Assembly (NCBI GenBank): GCA_024760905.1 | Contig: JALRMN010000025.1 | Span: 721,001-785,000, forward strand | Reading direction: 5' to 3' | Source of the DNA: Plotosus lineatus | Lineage: Eukaryota; Chordata; Actinopteri; Siluriformes; Plotosidae | Length of the DNA: 64,000 nucleotides | In this document: positions 32,944 through 42,262 of the stretch, piece after piece | How the letters are laid out: every line of letters starts with the position of its first letter | Numbering within the stretch: position 1 is the stretch's first letter | Made by a program: the position numbers and the translations under genes | The notes under the pieces: generated by a model | Database searches by the model: none | Seen by the model: the letters and a program-made list of their open reading frames with translations, nothing else | Told to the model about the DNA's origin: nothing

Positions 32944-33103
32944 ACGTGTCATTCCCAAAGTTATGCTTTTATAATTTTTAAAGGGTAGTCTTTGTGAGCC
33001 TTGGAACGAATCATGTGTTTTACATGTAAAATGTGCCTCTACTTACGAAAACTCCAGCTTCCGAAAAAGGTGCTGGAACGGATTAACTTCGTAAGAAGAG
33101 GGC

Positions 33104-33108
<5 letters not shown>
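32276..33108 (-). mobile_element. MITE, reverse-orientation copy, internal (CA)n tracts
   Basis: Same family as 3,123-3,838, inverted. Ends: TACAGTCGGCCTTTTACTTAC on the left and CTTCGTAAGAAGAGGGCCGA on the right. Internal matches include CTTGGAACGAATCATGTG and the TGCTCAACATCCCGTCCCGC region. Two CA runs (32,733-32,792 and 32,903-32,940) sit where the plus copy has its GT run. Both ends are next to TA repeats. This lies in the last intron of unit C. Confidence 0.8.
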
Positions 33109-33193
<85 letters not shown>

Positions 33194-33308
33194 GTTCATC
33201 CGTTTTACGTTTTCAATTTTACATTTTTTTCCAAAAAAAAAAAAAAAGGTCAAATTTTGAGTTTCGATGTACCTCCGTAGTACACTGACGTAATGACGTT
33301 AATGACAC

Positions 33309-33378
<70 letters not shown>
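33107..33378. repeat. (TA)n microsatellites
   Basis: TA runs at 33,104-33,192 and 33,312-33,378, separated by about 120 bp containing a poly(A). A further TA run occupies 34,059-34,118. Confidence 0.95.
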
Positions 33379-33379
<1 letters not shown>

Positions 33380-33382
33380 CGT

Positions 33383-33652
33383 GTTACCCCCCAGTGCAGC
33401 TAACTGGGTTATCAAAGGCGGGCCATGTCTCTCACTGTCTATGGTGAGAGGCATGTAAACGAACCATTGCTGATATTCGTAAAGAGTAGCTGCAAAGTCA
33501 TCAGCGTGTTTCTGTCCCTTGCTAAAAAGGGTTGTGACAGGAAGGGCATCCGACGTAAAAACCTCTGCCAAATCAAACGTGCGAATCAGATGATTCGCTG
33601 TGGTGAGTCCCGAGTAAAAGGGGAAAAAGCCAAAAGGGAGACAGACAGACAT
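33383..33652 (+). mobile_element. SINE (RTE-tailed), 5'-truncated
   Basis: Lacks the tRNA head and starts at CCCCCCAGTGCAGCTAACTG; core CTCTCACTGTCTATGGTGAG; GACAGGAAGGGCATCCGACG; tail TCGCTGTGGTGAGTCCCGAG and AAAAAGCCAAAAGGGAG. Inserted beside a TA repeat. Confidence 0.85.
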
Positions 33653-34053
33653 CTGTAGCGTGTTACCCTTGTGTTAAGACGTCGTCTCTGTGATCTTTGT
33701 GTTGACACTGTTTTGCGGACTTTGGTAACTCTAAGCAAATATTGTTGGTCAGAAGCGTAAGCCTACTAGCATGGGTGCAAGTCTCATACACAGATGAATT
33801 AACTATCTGTTCAGATCAGCACCATGCATACTCTACCATGCATACTCAGTTAAGCAAAGAGAGTTGTAAAATGAAAACCTGAATCCACAAATTACAGAAT
33901 AATTACATATATTTATTATCTTTTAGCAGAATCCTAAGAGTGTATACTTATTTTTATATTAATATTCATTATTACAATAAAGTTTACTTACTTACTTAGA
34001 ACTCTCCTCTTTGCTGGGATTTACATCAGTGCAAGCTGTGTTCTAAACAAGTT

Positions 34054-34120
<67 letters not shown>

Positions 34121-34162
34121 TAAAAATAAAAGGACAGGAGAAAGACTTTCTATTGAAACTTC

Positions 34163-34224
34163 ATTTTCACTACAGATCTGTTTCGAGGGGTGGCGAAACC
34201 ATCCTCTCTCTTCAGGTGATTAAA
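34163..34224 (-). ncRNA. Hammerhead-ribozyme-like motif
   Basis: On the minus strand the two core blocks occur in order: CUGAAGA (34,215-34,209) and CGAAA (34,185-34,181). Between them is a hairpin GAGAGGAUGG / UUUCG / CCACCCCUC (stem II). After GAAA comes the palindrome ACAGAUCUGU, which can form a 4-bp stem III with a 2-nt loop, then A at position 17 (34,171). GUGA following the site (34,170-34,167) pairs with UCAC before CUGA (34,219-34,216) as stem I. Short stem III hammerheads are known in retroelements, including Penelope-like ones, where they act best as dimers. Activity is untested and no host element is identifiable around it. Confidence 0.6.
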
Positions 34225-34483
34225 GAAGAATATATATATTGAGCTATGTTATATATATATATATATGGGGGTTCTATTTCGGTGATAATAATAATAATAA
34301 TAATTTATTCTTCTTCCAGCCAAATAAAATTTTAATATTTTTGTATGTATTTTTTTCCAGTAGAGGCACACATTATTCTTTTAAATGACAGACTGAACTT
34401 TTTCAATGAATTTAAAGAATGTTTGTGTCTTCCAGGTTTCTGGGTACAAACACACAGCATTTACATTTAGAAAATGAATCTTC

Positions 34484-34786
34484 TTCTTTTCCTTTCGGCT
34501 GTTCCCTTCAGGGGTCGCCACAGCAAACCATCTGCCTCCATCTCACCCTGTCCTCTGCATCTTCTTCTCTTACACCAACTACCTTCATTTCTTCCTTCAC
34601 CACATCCATAAATTTTCTCTTTAGTCTTCCTCTAGGCCTTCTGCATGGCAGTTCCAACCTCAGCATCCTACTACCAATATATTCATCATGCCTCATCTGT
34701 ACATGTCCAAACCATCTCAATGTAGACTCTCTGACATTGTCTTCAAAACATCTTACATGGACTGTCCCTCTGATGTACTTATTATT
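34484..34786 (-). mobile_element. RTE-type LINE, 3' end fragment
   Basis: Minus strand: KYIRGTVHVRCFEDNVREST, LRWFGHVQMRHDEYIGSRM, RGRLKRKFMDVVKEEMKVVG, then the terminal GCGACCCCTGAAGGG and CGAAAGGAAAAGAAGAAG. A 5'-truncated insertion of about 300 bp in the last intron of unit C. Confidence 0.9.
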
Positions 34787-34789
34787 TAG

Positions 34790-35135
34790 AAAATGATTCG
34801 GCACAATATTATTCATTCTCAGCAACCGCTTAATCCTAACTAGGGTCTCATGGAGGTTGGTGCCCATCCCAGCTGATTCTGGGTGAGGGTAGAGTACACC
34901 CGGACAGCTCTCCAGGCCATCACGGGGCAGAAACACACCGACAGCTATTCTTATCAAAAGTCAGCAATGGTTCTTTTGCATGCCTCTCACCACAGACAGT
35001 GCCAGCCTTTGATAACCCAGTTAGCGTACTGGGGAAACAGTGACAACCTTGTGGAGAGCTGGACTCAAAAACCCAACCTTTGGCTCAGCGATCCAGAGCA
35101 CTCTACCACCAGGCCACCACTGCGCTATTATTCAG
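34790..35135 (-). mobile_element. SINE (second tail type), full length
   Basis: Minus strand: head CAGTGGTGGCCTGGTGGTAG, then CCACAAGGTTGTCACTGTTT, core CACTGTCTGTGGTGAGAGGC, CATTGCTGACTTTTGATAAG, then the tail GGCCTGGAGAGCTGTCCGG, CAGCTGGGATGGGCACCAAC and a CGGTTGCTGAGAATGAATA end. It joins the RTE fragment at 34,786 almost directly. Confidence 0.8.
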
Positions 35136-35560
35136 TCTAGTTTGTTCAAAAGAAATGTGTCTGACAACCATACGGAACAAAATAAAAACTTTTTTTTTAT
35201 TTTTATTTCAAATAATTTTCAAATATATACACTTTTAAAATTTAATGAAGTAGGATTTTATGAATATTTCATAAAATTCTTTAACAGTAAAATTAATTCC
35301 CAGAACCTTTTCAGTACAGGTTTTTAAATTAATCATTCATCGATTATGACAATATAATTCATAATATACATAAATATTGTACCGTCTTTCTGTTTCTTGC
35401 TCGTTAGAAGTCTTATCATTAATAAATAAATAAAAGAGATTGTCAAGTAATAAAAATTCCACTGATAAAACAATACGTGTTAAGCTCACCTGTTCATTTT
35501 TTTAAATATCTAAATATATATATATATTTATATTTTTGTGCATCTTTTTTCTTCCTGTAG

Positions 35561-35689
35561 GTTCCTGACTCAGACTCTGTGAATTACGCTGCACTTCACT
35601 TCTCTCAGAAAAAAAACAAGAAAACCAAGAGACACCGTGACAACGCTGATCCACATGTAGTATATTCTTCAGTTCAGAATATAATATAA
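35561..35689 (+). CDS. Cytoplasmic exon with two ITIM-like tyrosines (unit C)
   Basis: After CTTCCTGTAG this 129-nt exon codes VPDSDSVNYAALHFSQ, a lysine-rich stretch KKNKKTKRHRDNADP and HVVYSSVQNII before TAA. VNYAAL and VVYSSV both fit the ITIM consensus (V/I/L/S-x-Y-x-x-L/V/I), the docking form for SHP phosphatases; Tyr codons are at 35,585 and 35,663. The stop codon falls inside a (TATAA)n microsatellite that starts at about 35,679, so the final residues may have been altered by repeat expansion. With exons at 18,144, 31,297, 31,718, 31,855 and 32,053 the coding total is 693 nt (230 residues). Confidence 0.8.
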   Translation, partial: VPDSDSVNYAALHFSQKKNKKTKRHRDNADPHVVYSSVQNII

Positions 35690-35762
35690 TATAATATAAT
35701 ATAATATAATATAATATAATATAATATAATATAATATAATATCATATAATATAATATAATAC
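35679..35762. repeat. (ATAAT)n microsatellite overlapping the stop codon
   Basis: Pentanucleotide run that begins within the last codons of the unit C cytoplasmic exon and contains its TAA. Confidence 0.95.
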
Positions 35763-35923
35763 AAGATCACTCAGAGTGCTTTACCATTCTGACTCTGTGA
35801 AATCAATAAGTGAACAGCGTTAACTGTAATATATCTTCTGTAAATTCCATAATGTTAGGAAGGATTAATATTATATTAATACCTGTATTTATGAAGTAAT
35901 TCAAGACAACACCTTTCTGGTAC

Positions 35924-36240
35924 AGGGCAGTGGCAGCCCGGTGGGAAGGTGCTTGATCACTGATCCCAAGGTTGTGGGTTCAAGCCCCACTCTCAACAGG
36001 TTGTCACTGTCCCTCAGTGCAGCTAATTGGATGATCAAGAGCGCCTGTTTCTCACTGTCTATGGTGTGAGGTTCATGCAAAAGAACCTTTGCTGACTTTT
36101 GTCAATATTAACTGCATAGCTGTTAGCGTGTTTCTGCCCTGTGGTGGCCTGGCAAGCTCTCAAGGCTGTACTCTGCCCTTGCCTAGACTTGGCTGAGCTG
36201 GGCACCAGCCTCCCCTGCAACCTTTTGTGGTAATGGAATA
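35924..36240 (+). mobile_element. SINE (second tail type) in the 3' flank of unit C
   Basis: GGGCAGTGGCAGCCCGGTGG head, GGTTGTGGGTTCAAGCCCCA, core TCTCACTGTCTATGGTGTG, and tail AGCTCTCAAGGCTGTACTCTG with GGCACCAGCCTCCCCTGC. It is followed by host sequence that is repeated at 37,405-37,550. Confidence 0.8.
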
Positions 36241-36330
36241 ATTGAACAGGAATGAAGTCATTAGATCAAATGATAACACTTTTAGATGACTGAATGTTAT
36301 TTTTTACAGAATAGACACACACATAAGGAC
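36186..36330 (+). repeat. Segment duplicated at 37,405-37,550
   Basis: From AGACTTGGCTGAGCTGGGC through GAATTGAACAGGAATG-like sequence to TTTTAGATGACTGAATGT and ACAGAATAGACA the two stretches are about 90% alike. It starts inside the SINE tail and runs into unique flank, so it is a local segmental duplication. A (CA)n run fills 36,572-36,645 between them. Confidence 0.75.
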
Positions 36331-36570
36331 TGATAAACTGAAATTTTCATTTCTTTGATCCAGAAGAATTTCCGGTTCTAGATAAAATTTTACTTCCTGG
36401 TAGCTTAAATGATCTTACTTGAGCACAAGAAGCTTTTGATCTTGTTAAATAAGTTTTCCTATGATAAATTTAACTTGTATTAGCATGTTGTTTTTATTTA
36501 TTTAGTTTTTATATAATGTATTAATCCCACAATAGAAATGATTGCCTCTGCTCTTAACCCTTTCAAGGTG

Positions 36571-36649
<79 letters not shown>

Positions 36650-37077
36650 TCGGAACAGTGGGCTGCCACAAACATTGAGGCACCCAAAGAGCGGTTGGGG
36701 GTTCGGCGCCTTGCTCAAGGGCACTTCAGTCATGGAGGGAAGGTACAGCTCACGCCCCACCGCTACATATTTCCCTGCTTTAGGCTAGGGCTGCCCCCAA
36801 AGTTTTTCAAAGGTTTTCCAGTGCAACAAAATATTTTAATGTAAATGTATTTTTGCTTGTTCGTATATATCGGTTTCATAGTGGTTATAATAGTAAAACT
36901 GCCTTTTGTATTCAACACTAATGGTATTGTGTGTAAAATGTATCCATGTTTGATTAACTTTTGCCAGTAAAATAGGAATATGTCTAATCCATGTGATTCA
37001 AGTGGATTCTCAGTAATAGAAAATGGTTTATACCAACTCTGGATTTATTTTTCAGTGACATTGAGTCCTTCATGTGT

Positions 37078-37105
37078 AAATAATAAAGATGAACAATTCT
37101 AAATC
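37078..37105 (+). promoter_or_regulatory. Candidate polyadenylation signal for unit C
   Basis: TAAATAATAAAGATG near 37,078 is an AATAAA match about 1.4 kb downstream of the unit C stop, followed by a T-rich stretch. Many chance AATAAA matches exist in this AT-rich DNA, so support is weak. Confidence 0.25.
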
Positions 37106-37651
37106 AATGTTTTATTATTAATGAATTTGCTTTCATGGGGAGCACTTCGTTCACTGAGCTAATTTATATAAACATAAGTAGCTAAAGTGAAGAGCAATTG
37201 TAGGTCATGTTATTTTTTTATTTTTTCACCAAGGAAATAAACTAATACTATAATAAACTAATACTTCTACTCAGCTTTCATTTGACACAAAAAAGTGTGA
37301 GATCCCATGAGAAAGTTTGTGATTATGACATTACATCGCTCATAGTGTTTATAATCCATCGTGGAACACAAAGGGTAATGTTGGAAAATAATGGACCTTT
37401 TTTCTAGACTTGGCTGAGCTGGGCACCAGCCTTCCCTGCAACCTTTTTTGGTAATGGTAGAATTGAACAGGAATTAAGTCATTAGACCAAATGATAACAA
37501 TTTTAGATGACTGAATGTCATTTTATACAGAATAGACAGAATGGACTGATGTCAGTTATATCAGTTATAGTCAATGCATTAATCCCACAGCCTGGTCTTG
37601 AAGGTATACATCTTGAGCAAAATGCATACTGCACATAAGATTGTAATTTGG

Positions 37652-38938
37652 ACTTCTTCTTTTACGTTCGGCTGCTCCCTTCAGGGGTCGCCACAGCAAA
37701 TCATCCACCTCCATCTCACCCTGTCCTCTGCATCTTCTTTTCTGACTCCAACGACCTTCATGTCCTCCTTCACCACATCCATAAATCTCTTCTTTGGTCT
37801 TCCTCGAGGCCTTCTGCCCGGTAGTTCCAACCTCAGCATCCTACTGCCAATATACTCACTATCCCTCCTCTGTACATGTCCAAACCATCTCAATCTAGCC
37901 TCTCTGACTTTGTCTCCAAAACATCTTACATGGGCTGTCCCTCTGATATACTCATTTCTGATCCTATCCATCCTCGTTACTCCCAGAGAGAACCTCAACA
38001 TTTTCATCTCCGCTGCCTCCAGCTCTGCCTCCTGCCTTTTCCTCAGCGCCACTGTTTCTAAGCCATACAACATCGCTGGCCTCACCACCGTCTTGTATAC
38101 TTTTCCCTTCATCCTTGCTGACACTCTCCTATCGCACATCACATCGGACACTTTTCTCCAACCATTCCAGCCTGCCTGCACACGCTTCTTCACCTCTTTT
38201 CCACTGCTCTGGATTGTTGAGCCTAAGTACTTAAAATCCTCCACCTTCGTTATCTCTGCTCGCTGTAACATCACCGTTCCTCCTGGGTCCTTCTCATTCA
38301 CACACATGTATTCTGATTTTCTGAGGCTAACCTTCATTCCTCTCCTTTCCAGGGCACACCTCCACCTCTCTAGATTTTCCTGCACTTGTTCTCTGCTCTC
38401 ACTACAGATCACAATGTCATCTGCAAACATTATAGTCCATGGAGATTCTTGTCTCACCTCGTCTGTCAGCCTGTCCATCACCATAGCAAACAAGAAGGGG
38501 CTCAGAGCTGACCCTTGATGCAGTCCCACCTCCACCTTGAACTCTTCTGTCACACCGACAGCACACCTCACCACTGTCTTACATCTCTCATACATGTCCT
38601 GCACCACTCTAACATACTTCTCTGCCACTCCAGACTTCCTCATGCAATAACACAGTTCTTCTCTTGGCACCCTGTCATATGCTTTTTCCAGATCCACAAA
38701 GGCACAATGTAGCTCCCTCTGACCTTCTCTGTACTTCTCTATTAACATCCTCAAAGAAAACATTGCATCTGTGGTGCGCTTTCTTGGCATGTATACTTCT
38801 GATTTGCATCATAAAAGTTTGGCATTGGTTTTACGTCGGATGCCCTTCCTGACACAACCCTCTGCATTTCTCCGGGCTTGGGACCAGCATGAGGGGGAGA
38901 GACACTGGTTAGTGCCCCCCCACCTCATGGCTGCATTA
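37652..38938 (-). mobile_element. RTE-type LINE with internal deletion (5' end kept, endonuclease lost)
   Basis: The right edge holds the intact 5' UTR start (CTCCCCCTCATGCTGGTCCC, GGAAGGGCATCCGACG); about 25 bp on, at 38,790, it jumps into the RT. The left edge is the normal 3' terminus (GCGACCCCTGAAGGG and AGAAGAAG). So the endonuclease, linker and the N-terminal part of the RT are missing while both ends remain. TAAGATT occurs next to each end, a possible 7-bp core of a target duplication. Confidence 0.85.
37681..38790 (-). pseudogene. RTE reverse transcriptase C-terminal two thirds (open frame)
   Basis: A 369-codon frame without stops: MPRKRTTDAMFSLRMLIEK, motif A CAFVDLEKAYDRVP, motif B GLHQGSALSPFLFAMVMD, motif C MFADDIVICSES (catalytic Asp pair intact), KYLGSTIQSSGKEV, and the family C terminus WMICCGDP. 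This is the cleanest RT core of the family in the window, but without an endonuclease and RT N terminus it is not autonomous. Having no stops suggests a fairly recent insertion. Confidence 0.88.
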
Positions 38939-39144
38939 AGATTCAAAACATTAAAATGAAACCCCATCAGTTCATTCTCATCTCAACCTCTCTCACAGAA
39001 GCACCATCAAAGCCATATTAATGTTTATTAGGTTCAGGTTAATATAGCTCTGTGTGAGATCATTAACCCAGTCTGTACTAGCAGTAAGAAAACACAAACC
39101 TGTTGGAAATTGTTATTTATTTTTAACTTTCTGTAGTTCTAGAT

Positions 39145-40128
39145 CAGGGGTTGGCAACCCGTGGCTCCAGAGCCACATGCGGCTCTTTCACCTTTCTGGT
39201 GCGGCTCCATGGCTTTTCAAAATAATGTTGTACTTTACGGTGGCTGACGGCTGCACCACAAGGTGCTTATTTACTCACATGGCACACTCACATTTACTCA
39301 CACGGCAAAGGGCCAGTGTGGGTGCAAATTTTCACTTCAACCAAACAATAGCCACACCTTTCAGCTGTTTCCACCAATCACTGATCATCAAAAAAAGAGA
39401 AAAGAAATATAGATTGGACATTACTGTCTTGATTCTGAAGTGGAGCCATCTTGGTGAGATCACCTTGTTTTAAGTTTTAAACAGTCATGTGATCTCACCA
39501 AGATGGCTCCACTTCAGAATTGAAACAGTAATGTCCAATCTAGGTTTTTGTTCACCTGAATGATGTGGATACCCTTCCAATGCTCTTTTAGGGTGGAAAA
39601 TTACATAGATGAAAATTAAGAGTCGGTGTGGGCGGATATTTATTTGCTGTAGGCGGGATGATTTTGTGTGTGTGTGTCCACAAGAACACAAGAACACACA
39701 CAAAATAACTCCGCCCCCACCAAGGAAATATAAAAGAGCACTAAAAGAGCTGATGACAAACAGCATCGCGGCAAGAGAGAGATTTTTTTCTGCCGCCGGG
39801 GTTTGTAATCCAGGAACGGAAATCACAGCTGAAGTAAGAGACGGTGAATGAGATTTGTTTATACACAGGAATCTCCGAGTTAAATAACTGTCCTCACAGT
39901 GACAAAATAAAAGACTGGGTGTGGTTCAGTGTCCACTCTGAGAATGGGTCGGTCAGTGCAGCATTAATATTATTTAAAAGAATGTTGAGCAGACTCCTTC
40001 TTAAAATAAGTCTTCATATACTTTTCTGTATTGTTTTTTTTCTTTATAAAAATACAAGGACTCTTAACACATTTCACAATTCATTTTCTGAACACCTTAA
40101 TCCTAATGAGGGTCATGGGGAGGCTGGC

Positions 40129-40165
<37 letters not shown>

Positions 40166-40394
40166 CTAAATGTTTTGTTGCAAGCAGAATTGTAATTTAA
40201 TTGTCTCTGCAGCCGTTTAAATCAATGCAACACATTGTTGTTTTATATTAACATGAAGGGGAAAAGGGAAAGACATTATATGCGGTGTTATTTGATTTTA
40301 AATGTCAAAAAAGGATTTGTGGCTCCCAGTGATTTCTTTAATGTGAAAAACAGGTCCAAATGGCTCTTTGAGTGGCAAAGGTTGCTGAGCCCTG
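39145..40394 (+). mobile_element. Non-autonomous hAT element, TSD TTCTAGAT
   Basis: Ends CAGGGGTTGGCAACC and GGTTGCTGAGCCCTG form a 15-bp imperfect inverted repeat, with CCAGAGCCACATGCGGCTC just inside the left end. A perfect 8-bp target duplication TTCTAGAT lies at 39,137-39,144 and 40,395-40,402, the hAT length. The 1,250-bp body has no transposase. It contains a long hairpin (39,411-39,541), a stretch like a TATA promoter near 39,727, a SINE tail scrap (40,084-40,130) and a poly(T). Confidence 0.92.
39411..39541. repeat. Inverted repeat (hairpin) inside the hAT element
   Basis: AGATTGGACATTACTGTC-to-GAGATCAC and its reverse complement GTGATCTC-to-CAGTAATGTCCAATCT give arms of about 53 bp with a spacer of about 25 bp and only a few mismatches. 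It could be a small nested foldback element. Confidence 0.9.
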
Positions 40395-40621
40395 TTCTAG
40401 ATGTTAGTGCTGCATTTGTAACATTCAATACAACGTTACTACCCCTGTTTGTTTGCATGAAACCCATTTCAGATAATGTGTATATCAGTATAAAGTATCC
40501 CCAATATCTTAAATTAAATTGCATTGTTTATATGATTTACATAAGATTTCTTTGTGTTGTTTGTATGAAATATTTCAGATGATGTTGGGTTGTTTATATT
40601 GAGTATCTCCAATTACTTTAA

Positions 40622-40818
40622 TTTGTTACCCTTGTTATCTAATAAGGGACGCACATGAATGGATGAACGAGATTCCCACAGTCCATATCTAATATCAAGT
40701 GAAACCACAGCCCAGGGAATAGGCTTGGCAGAGTCAGATGGGAACTAAGACTTTGGTGAGCTCGACTCTAGTCTGGAACTGTGAAGGGGGGGTACAGACT
40801 AAGTAGGAGGCTGCAATG
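40622..40818 (+). pseudogene. 28S rRNA fragment (decayed)
   Basis: GCACATGAATGGATGAACGA, GAGATTCCCACAGTCC, GAAACCACAGCCCAGGGAA and TTGGTGAGCTCGACTCTAGT match conserved vertebrate 28S rRNA around the R2/R1 insertion region, in the correct order and spacing. About 15% of bases differ and there are small indels, so it is an old pseudogene fragment and not a working rRNA. It begins close to the R2 target point and ends near TAAGTAGGAGGCTGC. Confidence 0.85.
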
Positions 40819-41437
40819 ATTTTTTTTTTATTTATTTATTTTTTTGTGCAAGGAGCGATTGTGCAATAATGAGAGCGCCTCAAAGCGGAATGTACACCTT
40901 TAAGTATTTTGTTTTGACTCAATCAAGCATGCAAGTTGAATTTAAAGCTCATTACACGTATTCATAATTTGAATGTTGGTATACACTTTTTACTCTAAAA
41001 AGTGAAGATGTTAGATTTTCATAAAATTGATGAAAACTGGCAAAAAAAAATTATATATTTTTTTTCCATTCAAACAGTTTTTTTTTTTTTTTTTCACCAG
41101 AGCACATTTCTCTAACTGTACTGAGATCCATACTCCAACCGAAACAAACCAGAGATATTCCATATAAACATGTAGCATTAGCACAAATGGATAGCATCAC
41201 CTGGACCAAAGAAGGTGTAAAATAATAGGATGACAAAATAAACTTGAATCACAGGTTTGTGTTTATTTATAGTTAGTACAGACTGATTTAATGACACCAT
41301 GGAGAGCTATGTTAAAAATGCAGCCGTGAGGGGGGCCACAAACCAGTGTCTCTCCCTCATGCCAGTCCCAAGCCCGGATAAATGCAGAGGGTTGCGTCAG
41401 GAAGGGCATCCGGCGTAAAACAAATGCCAAATAAACT

Positions 41438-42259
41438 ATGCGAATCGCAAGAAAGAATGACATACCGGATCGGTCGAGGCCTGGGTTAACAACGACCGTC
41501 ATCAGTGCTGTCAACCAACAGGGTGCTGATGGAAATTGGATTACTGTTGGTCGTCGAAGAAGGGGAGGCGGGAGGCATGTCTCTAGGCAGAGAGAGAAGA
41601 GGAAAGGCGTGAGCCTAGGACTGAGAGTAGGGACTTTGAATGTTGGAACTATGCAAGGAAAAGGCAGAGAGCTGTCTGACATGATGCAGAGGAGGAAGGT
41701 GGAGATACTGTGTGTTCAGGAGACCAGGTGGAAAGGTAGCAAAGCTAAAAGCTTAGGAGCAGGGTTTAAGCTGTTTTATCATGGTGTGGATGGGAAGAGA
41801 AATGGAGTAGGAGTCATCTTGAAGGAGGGGTTTGTCAGGAATGTTCTAGAAGTGAAAAGAGTGTCAGACAGAGTGATGAGTCTCAAGTTAGAAATTGAAG
41901 GCGTGATGGTCAATGTTGTTAGTGCTTATGCCCCACGGGCAGGATGTGAGCTAGAAGAGAAGGAGAGATCCTGGAGTGAGTTAGATGAAGTGATGCAGAG
42001 TATGCCCAAAGGTGAAAGAGTGGTCATTGGGGCAGACTTCAATGGACATGTTGGTGCAGGCAACAGAGGGGACGAGGAAGTGATGGGTAGGTTTGGTATC
42101 CAGGACAGGAACACAGAAGGACAGATGTTGATCGATTTTGCAAAAAGGATGGAAATGGCTGTGGTGAATACTTTCTTCCAGAAGAAACAGGAGCATAGGG
42201 TGACTTATGAAAGCGGAGGTAAGAGCACACAGGTAGACTACATCTTGTGTAGGCGATGA
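41438..42259 (+). pseudogene. RTE endonuclease domain (open, 273 codons)
   Basis: An uninterrupted frame carrying VGTLNVGTMQGKGRELSDMM, ILCVQETRWKG, VNVVSAYAPRAGCELEEKE, VVIGADFNGHVGAGNRG, and VDYILCRR before a TGA at 42,257 (TGT in the 9.6-kb copy). Catalytic Glu, Asp and Asn are intact; the terminal His (VAKQHRMVV) lies past the stop. The next frame resumes at 42,263. Confidence 0.9.
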
Positions 42260-42262
42260 AAT

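Noticed and set aside
32721..32945. Cys-Val and His-Thr repeat frames (also 3,268, 30,700, 36,498, 45,556)
   Set aside because: Translations of GT/CA microsatellites.
39609..40164. Coding exon inside the hAT element
   Set aside because: Open stretches are short and lack domain similarity; only promoter-like and donor-like sites were seen, so no gene is called.
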